From positions 1 through 10,330 of the forward strand of contig CALFLU010000084.1 in the NCBI GenBank assembly GCA_937880125.1: 10,330 bases of DNA, in the 5' to 3' direction. Each line of letters begins with the position of its first letter. The first letter of the stretch is position 1. Both the position numbers and the translations under genes were made by a program. Shown here in pieces: positions 5,714 through 10,330 of this stretch. The DNA comes from an uncultured Eubacteriaceae bacterium (GTDB lineage Bacteria; Bacillota; Clostridia; Eubacteriales; UBA1433). The notes under the pieces are model-generated. The model was not told the origin of the DNA and made no database searches. It was given only the letters and a program-made list of their open reading frames with translations.

Positions 5714-7378
5714 ATGAAACTTTCTTTTTTCGGCGCTGCCAAAACCGTCACCGGCTCTTTGTTTTTGCTTGAAACCGAGCATTCCGCCATTTTAGTGGAT
5801 TGCGGCATGTTTCAGGGTGGCAAAGCCATGGACGAGGTAAACTATCAGCCCTTTGCCTTTGATGTGCCCAAGATTGATGCCGTGGTGCTCACCCATGCCC
5901 ACATCGATCACTCGGGCCGTCTGCCTAAGCTCATGAAAGAAGGCTTTGCGGGTAAAATCATCGCCACCAAGGCCACCAGCGACTTGTGCAATATTATGCT
6001 CAAGGACAGCGCGCACATTCAGGAAATGGAGGCGCAGTGGGCAACGCGCAAAAAAATGCGCAAGGGCGAGCCCGCCGTGGAAGCTTTGTATACCACGGAA
6101 GATGCCGAAGAGGTGCTCAAGCTGTTTTCTCCCGTGATTTTCGGCAAAAAAATCGAAATCACCCCCGACATCAGCGTCAATTTTATAGGTTCCGGCCACA
6201 TGCTGGGCAGCGGCTTTGCCGAAATATTTGTCACGGAAAACGGCACGGAAACCAAATACGTTTTTTCCGGAGACGTGGGCAACTACAACCAGCCTATTTT
6301 ACCCGACCCTTCCCTGCTGCAGTCGGCAGATTATCTGATATTGGAGTCCACCTACGGCAACCGCTACCATGACGACCTTCAAACCTATCGCACGCAGTTA
6401 TTGGATATTATTTTGCAGACACTGCGCCGCGGCGGCAATGTGGTTATTCCCTCCTTTGCCGTGGGACGCACCCAGGAAATGCTCTATGAAATCAACTATT
6501 ACAAAGAAAACCAAATGCTTGCCGAGTTTGCCGATGTGCCCGTGTATGTCGACAGCCCGCTTGCAATCAGTGCAACCGAAATTTTTAAAAACCACTACCA
6601 TCTCTCCGATGCCGACACCAAAGCGCTGCTGCGCGACGGCGACGACCCGCTGATGTTTGTGGGACTCAAATACAGCTCCACCACCGAAGAATCCATTGCC
6701 ATTAACTTTGACAACGAGCCCAAAATCATCATCTCCGCCAGCGGCATGTGTGATGCGGGACGCATTCGCCATCACTTAAAAAACAATCTGTGGCGCAAAA
6801 ATTCTTCCGTGGTCTTTGTGGGCTACCAAGCCCAGGGCAGCCTTGGCCGTATGCTGCTGGAAGGTGCCAAAACCGTCAAACTCTTTGGCGAAGACGTTGC
6901 CGTCAATGCCACGATACACGACATTGACGCCTATTCGGGGCACGCTGACTTAAACGGACTGCTCAACGTCATTGCCACGATGCAGAGCAAACCCAAAAAA
7001 ATTGTCCTCGTGCACGGCGAAGAAGATGCTCTGGTCAATTTGGCCGGCGAAATCAAGAAAAAATTCAATATCCGAACACTCATTGCCACCTATGGCGATA
7101 TTATGGATTTGTCTTTGGATAAAGAAGTGATAGGCAGCTGGGATATTGAGCCTCTACCCACCAAGGACGAATTGGTCTTGGCACAAAAGGCACCGCAGCC
7201 GCAACCACAGTCTGCAGCCGCCCTCATACGCCACAACAAAGATATTCTCATTGCCATTGAAGATATCAATAAAAAAGCGGGCAACCTCAAAAGGAGCCTC
7301 AGCGAAAGTGCCCACGATCGCATTTTGGACTATGTTGGCATCATTGAAATGATTTTGCAAAAGGAAAGCGACCGATAG
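5714..7378 (+). CDS. MBL-fold metallo-hydrolase with beta-CASP and RNA-specificity domains (bacterial CPSF/YSH1-like)
   Basis: A 554-residue protein of the COG1236-type beta-CASP family, predicted to hydrolyse RNA phosphodiester bonds using two zinc ions. Metal-site motifs are complete: HAHIDH (61-66), GHMLGS with His162, SGDVGN with Asp187, and YSGHAD with His410. ESTYGNR (211-217) is the family's acidic motif after the MBL core. The beta-CASP cap lies at about 240-370 (GGNVVIPSFAVGRTQEML, then ISASGMCDAGRIRHHL), and LVHGEEDAL (432-440) belongs to the C-terminal RNA-specificity block. Unlike archaeal CPSF relatives there is no N-terminal KH domain. A PQPQPQ linker (495-500) leads to a helical tail of about 55 residues. 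The ribosome binding site AGAGGAGG is ideally spaced. Cellular substrates of bacterial members are poorly known. It follows the EamA gene in one unit. Confidence 0.93.
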   Translation: MKLSFFGAAKTVTGSLFLLETEHSAILVDCGMFQGGKAMDEVNYQPFAFDVPKIDAVVLTHAHIDHSGRLPKLMKEGFAGKIIATKATSDLCNIMLKDSAHIQEMEAQWATRKKMRKGEPAVEALYTTEDAEEVLKLFSPVIFGKKIEITPDISVNFIGSGHMLGSGFAEIFVTENGTETKYVFSGDVGNYNQPILPDPSLLQSADYLILESTYGNRYHDDLQTYRTQLLDIILQTLRRGGNVVIPSFAVGRTQEMLYEINYYKENQMLAEFADVPVYVDSPLAISATEIFKNHYHLSDADTKALLRDGDDPLMFVGLKYSSTTEESIAINFDNEPKIIISASGMCDAGRIRHHLKNNLWRKNSSVVFVGYQAQGSLGRMLLEGAKTVKLFGEDVAVNATIHDIDAYSGHADLNGLLNVIATMQSKPKKIVLVHGEEDALVNLAGEIKKKFNIRTLIATYGDIMDLSLDKEVIGSWDIEPLPTKDELVLAQKAPQPQPQSAAALIRHNKDILIAIEDINKKAGNLKRSLSESAHDRILDYVGIIEMILQKESDR

Positions 7379-7399
7379 TTTTCTTTAAATCAACTAAAA

Positions 7400-7430
7400 A
7401 CAAAGGCGCTTGCATTGCAAGCGCCTTTGT
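7400..7430. terminator. 14-bp perfect hairpin, better terminator on the minus strand
   Basis: ACAAAGGCGCTTGC (7400-7413) pairs perfectly with 7417-7430 around an ATT loop. Read on the minus strand the stem is followed at once by TTTTTAG, a proper U-tract; on the plus strand the T-run comes only 8 bases later. It lies 21 bases after the beta-CASP stop, so it may end that transcript too, but its orientation suits leftward transcription. Confidence 0.75.
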
Positions 7431-7443
7431 CATGCCGTTTTTC

Positions 7444-7702
7444 TTATTTTGACTTGTGTGTTTTCATGCGTATCTGTGTTGAAAAATCGGTTTGCTCTTT
7501 TGGATAATGCTTAATGGAATAACCGCCTTTCTCCCATCATCTCCCCTGCATAAGCTATCTTCACAAAACAATGGGAATAGCACACATGCCATAAAGCACA
7601 CCTGCATAGGCAGTTGCTGCCCACGCAGCAGGATTCACTTTGCGTCCAACTTTACCAAGGGTGTATCGATCCTTTGGCCAGCATGGCAAAGGAAATAAAT
7701 CT
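7444..7702 (-). pseudogene. Possible remnant of a membrane permease C-terminus (APC-like)
   Basis: Reading the minus strand from about 7702, a stop-free frame gives a segment with WPKDRYTLGKVGRKVNPAAW followed by a hydrophobic stretch AATAYAGVLYGMCAIPIVL, ending in TGA at 7563-7561. The YTLGK.G..VN..A pattern plus a membrane helix resembles the last helix of APC-superfamily amino acid permeases. After TGA, TAG and TGA the same frame reopens (KGGYSIKHYPKEQT and onward) and ends in TAA at 7446-7444, just before a hairpin with its U-tract on the same strand. There is no start codon, no ribosome binding site and no N-terminal part; the ylbF terminator abuts the upstream end. I infer a 3' fragment of a decayed gene, but chance resemblance is possible. 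Confidence 0.35.
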
Positions 7703-7704
7703 CA

Positions 7705-7733
7705 ATAAAAAAAACCGGTCTCCCGGCTTTTTT
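7705..7733 (-). terminator. Terminator of the ruvX-rnj-ylbF operon
   Basis: On the minus strand GCCGG-GAGA-CCGGT (four GC pairs plus a G-U) is flanked by As before and eight Ts after. It begins directly at the ylbF-family stop codon. On the plus strand the outer pair becomes an A-C mismatch, so it serves the leftward operon best but could also work as a bidirectional terminator between the convergent units. Confidence 0.8.
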
Positions 7734-8099
7734 TTAGTTTTGTCCACCCATCATATCCTGAAAAAGTTCATTCATAATGTCGCCCGCATCCCCGATAATC
7801 TGGTAAATATCTTGAATCATGCGTCCGAAAACATTTTGCGCTTCAAGATACTTTCGGCAAGCTTCCACGTTCATCACCGTGGTATACAGCGCATTAAAGG
7901 CTTCTTTTGTGCCTTCATCCACTTCTCTGCCCATCATGGTCATGGTCTGAATATTGATTTGCGCCTTCATAAATTCTTTGACCATATCCATATATTCGTC
8001 CTTTTGTGCAACAGCTTCTTTGGCTTCTTGCATTGCCTTATATTCGCTGCTGTCTTTGATGGCCCGCGCCAGTTCGTTTGCTTTATCGTACACGTACAT
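7734..8099 (-). CDS. YlbF/YmcA family protein (DUF964)
   Basis: A 121-residue helical protein matching the YlbF/YmcA/YheA family. The start YDKANELARAIKDSSEYKAMQEAKEAV (residues 4-30) and the late AQNVFGRMIQDIYQIIGDA (87-105) are family hallmarks; a Met-rich middle (QTMTMMGREVDE) joins the helices. In B. subtilis, YlbF and YmcA form a complex with YaaT that stimulates RNase Y-dependent mRNA maturation and affects competence, sporulation and biofilm formation. YheA is a paralogue without that role, so I do not give a symbol. The start lies 17 bases inside the 3' end of the RNase J gene, with AGAGGAGAGG 6 bases upstream, implying translational coupling. A role alongside RNase J in RNA decay is inference from position. 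It is the last gene of the operon, with the terminator at its stop. Confidence 0.85.
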   Translation of the reverse strand: MYVYDKANELARAIKDSSEYKAMQEAKEAVAQKDEYMDMVKEFMKAQINIQTMTMMGREVDEGTKEAFNALYTTVMNVEACRKYLEAQNVFGRMIQDIYQIIGDAGDIMNELFQDMMGGQN

Positions 8100-9828
8100 T
8101 TCTGACCTCTCCTCTGCTCATGGCCTGCCCTGCAGCAGCTTGTCCGCCTGCAGATACAGCGCTCATAATAATCGGTAATATAATCGGATTGCGCCCTGTT
8201 TGTTCATACAAATAGTCGCCTACCTGACTTTTCAACTTCGTTTTAATTTCCACCCAGTCTCTGATGCCGTCTTTTTCACATTGCAAAATCACGCCCTTGG
8301 CAATCTGCGCCGTTTTATTAATTAAATCCGAAGATTCGCGCATATACACAAATCCGCGGCTGATAATGTCCGGCCCGCTGATGAGTTTGTTTTTGTCCAT
8401 GGCAACAGCAATCATCAAAATACCGAATTGGCTCAGCGCCTTTCGCTCTTTGAGCACGATGTTGCCGACATCGCCCACACCCAGTCCGTCCACGAGGGTA
8501 ATCCCCGCACCGATGGAGTTTTCGCATTTTGCCTCACGCTTGTTGATTTCAAGCACGTCGCCGTTTTGCATCAAAAACACGTTGGAGGCACGCACGCCCA
8601 TTTCTTTGGCAATTTCGGCATGCTTGATGAGCATTTTCACTTCTCCGTGCACAGGCACAAAATACTTGGGTTTGAGCAGTGAAAAAATGAGCTTCAGCTC
8701 TTCTTGACTGGCATGGCCCGAAGCATGGACGTTTTCGGTATTTTTGGAATAGAGCACCTGCGCCCCCAAGCCAAAGAGCTTGTTGACCACGTCAATGATC
8801 ATTTTTTCATTGCCGGGTATGGGGTTTGCACTCATGATGACCACATCACCGTTTTTGATTTGTATCTGTCTGTGCTCGCCCGCCGCCATGCGTGTCAGCG
8901 CCGACATGGGCTCACCCTGGGAGCCCGTGGTGAGAATGACAATTTTGTTATCTTTGTAATTTTTTACATCCTTGATGTCAATCAGCACGTCTTCGGGAAT
9001 TTTCAAATACCCCAGTTCTTGCGCCACTTTGACGATGTTAAGCATGCTGCGCCCCGACAGAGCCACTTTGCGATTGTTTGCCGCCGCCGCATTAAAAATC
9101 TGTTGCGAACGATGAATGTTCGAAGCAAACGACGTCACAATAATACGGCTTTTGCACCCGCGAAACAGCTCCAAAAGCGTGTTGCCCACCTTTTTTTCGC
9201 TGGGGGTGTTGCCCGGACATTCGGCGTTGGTGCTGTCCGAAAGCAGCAAGTCGATACCGCCGCCTATCTCTGCCAGCCGCTGCAAGTCAATGACTTCGCC
9301 GTCCACCGGCGTATAGTCGATTTTAAAATCCCCCGTATGCACGATTTTGAGCCCCGCACATTTAATAAACAGTGAACAGCTGTCGGCAATGGAGTGGTTG
9401 TTGCGAATAAATTCCACCTCAAAGCGCCCCAGCTTTATAACTTCACCGATGGTCACTTGACGCATAAACCGCGCCTTATCCATCATTTTTTCGTCTAATT
9501 TTCGCTGAATCAGCCCCAGCGACAGCTTTGTGCCATAGACCGGCACATCAATTTTGTCCAGCAAAAACGACAGCGCCCCAATGTGGTCTTCGTGTCCGTG
9601 GGTGATGACCACAGCGCGCACCGTTTTATTTTTGTCCAACACATAGTTAAAATCGGGTATTACGGCATCAATACCAAACATGTCATCGTCCGGAAACGAC
9701 ATGCCGCAATCCACAATTAAAATTTCGTTTTCATATTCCAATACTGTCATATTTTTGCCGATTTCTCCCAAGCCCCCCAAGGGGATCACCTTGAGCATCG
9801 GCGCATTTCTTGTACTAACCCTTGCCAT
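8083..9828 (-). CDS. rnj: Ribonuclease J
   Basis: A 581-residue beta-CASP metallo-beta-lactamase ribonuclease, with 5'-exonuclease and endonuclease activity in mRNA decay and rRNA maturation in Firmicutes. The metal site is complete: HGHEDH (77-82), NNHSIAD with His145, TGDF with Asp167, SGHAS with His372 and PVHGE with His394. Asp198 in LLSDSTNAECPG (195-206) is the family acidic motif. The cap holds SFASNIHRSQQI (233-244) and TTGSQGEPMSALTRMA (300-315). The C-terminal domain from about 455 includes GLGVGDVG and ISRGFVYMRES (RNase J type). Length is slightly above the usual 555; the extra lies in a ten-residue N-terminal lead and an Ala/Gly-rich tail (about 562-572) ending RGEVRNVRVR, which encodes the next gene's ribosome binding site. 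The start is set by TAATG overlap with the DUF1292 stop. The gene could correspond to either J1 or J2. Confidence 0.97.
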   Translation of the reverse strand: MARVSTRNAPMLKVIPLGGLGEIGKNMTVLEYENEILIVDCGMSFPDDDMFGIDAVIPDFNYVLDKNKTVRAVVITHGHEDHIGALSFLLDKIDVPVYGTKLSLGLIQRKLDEKMMDKARFMRQVTIGEVIKLGRFEVEFIRNNHSIADSCSLFIKCAGLKIVHTGDFKIDYTPVDGEVIDLQRLAEIGGGIDLLLSDSTNAECPGNTPSEKKVGNTLLELFRGCKSRIIVTSFASNIHRSQQIFNAAAANNRKVALSGRSMLNIVKVAQELGYLKIPEDVLIDIKDVKNYKDNKIVILTTGSQGEPMSALTRMAAGEHRQIQIKNGDVVIMSANPIPGNEKMIIDVVNKLFGLGAQVLYSKNTENVHASGHASQEELKLIFSLLKPKYFVPVHGEVKMLIKHAEIAKEMGVRASNVFLMQNGDVLEINKREAKCENSIGAGITLVDGLGVGDVGNIVLKERKALSQFGILMIAVAMDKNKLISGPDIISRGFVYMRESSDLINKTAQIAKGVILQCEKDGIRDWVEIKTKLKSQVGDYLYEQTGRNPIILPIIMSAVSAGGQAAAGQAMSRGEVRNVRVR

Positions 9829-10085
9829 TAAGATTCATTTCCTTCCCCGTCAAAGTCTTCGTAGTAAAACTGTGATACCATTTCAATTTCGTCGTCATCA
9901 TCCACTACGCTAAGCACTTCTTCGCCGTCTTCTTCGTCAATGCGGAAAATGATGTCATATTCGCTGTCATCCACCGGTTGCGCAATAACGTATTCTGTCT
10001 CGTCAATGGTGATGAGCTCAATGACTTCAAATTCTTCTTCTCCGCCTTCTTCGTTCAATAATACAATAATATTATTTTCTTCCAT
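9828..10085 (-). CDS. DUF1292 domain-containing protein (YrzB-like)
   Basis: An 85-residue, extremely acidic protein (many Glu/Asp, few basic residues) with the DUF1292 pattern: a beta-rich start NIIVLLNEEGGEEEFEVIE, then TEYVIAQPVDD and EEVLSVVDDDDEIEMVSQFY. No function is known. Its position right after ruvX is conserved in Firmicutes (yrrK-yrzB in B. subtilis), which supports the call. AAGGAG lies 7 bases before the ATG, and the preceding stop codon directly abuts it (TAAATG). Its own stop overlaps the RNase J start by one base (TAATG), so it is translationally embedded in the operon. Confidence 0.9.
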   Translation of the reverse strand: MEENNIIVLLNEEGGEEEFEVIELITIDETEYVIAQPVDDSEYDIIFRIDEEDGEEVLSVVDDDDEIEMVSQFYYEDFDGEGNES

Positions 10086-10330
10086 TTACTTTCTCCTTTT
10101 TGTATAGTCCATGTACGTATACAATATTTGCTGTGCCGCCAATTTGTCTATGACATCTTTTCGCTTTTTGCGCGAAACATCGCCTGCTATCAGCACACGC
10201 TCGGCTGCCGCCGTGGTAAGTCGCTCATCAAAAAACGCCGTTTCAATACCCACGCGTTTCTTGAGAAAATTGTAAAATTTTTCCGTTTTGCGGCTTCTCT
10301 CTCCCCTGCTGCCATCCTTATTAATGGGGT
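10086..10330 (-). CDS. ruvX: Holliday junction resolvase-like / pre-16S rRNA nuclease RuvX (YqgF), 5' end off window
   Basis: About 81 C-terminal residues of a protein normally near 140. Clear YqgF blocks are PINKDGSRGERS at the visible start (family P-x-N-x-DGS), ETAFFDERLTTAAAERVLI with the catalytic-site DERLTT, then DVSRKKRKDVIDKLAAQQIL, where the Asp of the VDK-type motif is the last acidic ligand, and a basic end YTKRRK. YqgF has an RNase H-like fold; in E. coli it is needed for 16S rRNA 5' maturation and has been proposed as a junction resolvase. The N-terminal part with the first catalytic Asp lies beyond base 10330. It is the first visible gene of the leftward operon, and its promoter is outside the window. 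Confidence 0.95.
   Translation of the reverse strand, partial: PINKDGSRGERSRKTEKFYNFLKKRVGIETAFFDERLTTAAAERVLIAGDVSRKKRKDVIDKLAAQQILYTYMDYTKRRK

Noticed and set aside
1..10330. CRISPR array, transposon ends, toxin-antitoxin pair or prophage module
   Set aside because: No regularly spaced repeats, transposase or integrase motifs, or paired small toxin/antitoxin genes were found. The single ImmA-like gene is not enough to call a prophage.

Overview
The window looks like chromosome from a low- to mid-GC Firmicute, most likely a clostridial lineage. The evidence is a ruvX - DUF1292 - ribonuclease J - YlbF-family gene block, strong AGGAGG-type ribosome binding sites, CCA-encoding tRNA genes and short U-tract hairpin terminators. 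No species can be named from sequence alone. Base composition is uneven: sfsA and immA have GC-rich third positions, while the DUF4241 gene, the transporter and the spacers are AT-richer.

Layout. 1-594 (minus): SfsA, cut by the left edge. 595-845: divergent promoter region serving sfsA leftward and an ImmA/IrrE-type metallopeptidase (846-1319) rightward. 1401-2075: cytoplasmic SIMPL (DUF541) protein followed by a strong terminator. 2131-2525: pyrimidine-rich spacer without a gene. 2526-2821: consensus promoter, tRNA-Pro(TGG), a CAT-anticodon tRNA and a terminator. 2940-3665: DUF4241 protein. 3778-4431: AlkD-like DNA glycosylase, then a terminator and about 320 bp of pyrimidine-rich spacer. 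4814-7378: two-gene unit of an EamA/DMT transporter and a bacterial CPSF-like beta-CASP metallo-beta-lactamase protein. 7379-7733: spacer with a probable decayed membrane-protein gene on the minus strand between two hairpins. 7734-10330 (minus): a tightly packed operon, reading right to left, of ruvX (5' end off the window), DUF1292, RNase J and a YlbF-family gene.

The minus-strand operon is an RNA/DNA housekeeping unit. Its junctions abut or overlap (TAAATG, TAATG, and a 17-bp overlap), so translation is probably coupled. Its RNA-decay nuclease sits next to a relative of the YlbF/YmcA proteins, which in Bacillus subtilis modulate RNase Y. A second beta-CASP protein converges on it from the left. 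I see no CRISPR array, transposase, integrase or convincing new multi-gene defence system. The most unusual points are the RNase J/YlbF overlap, the convergent beta-CASP pair, the permease-like relic, and an orphan ImmA peptidase with a Glu in place of the first motif His.
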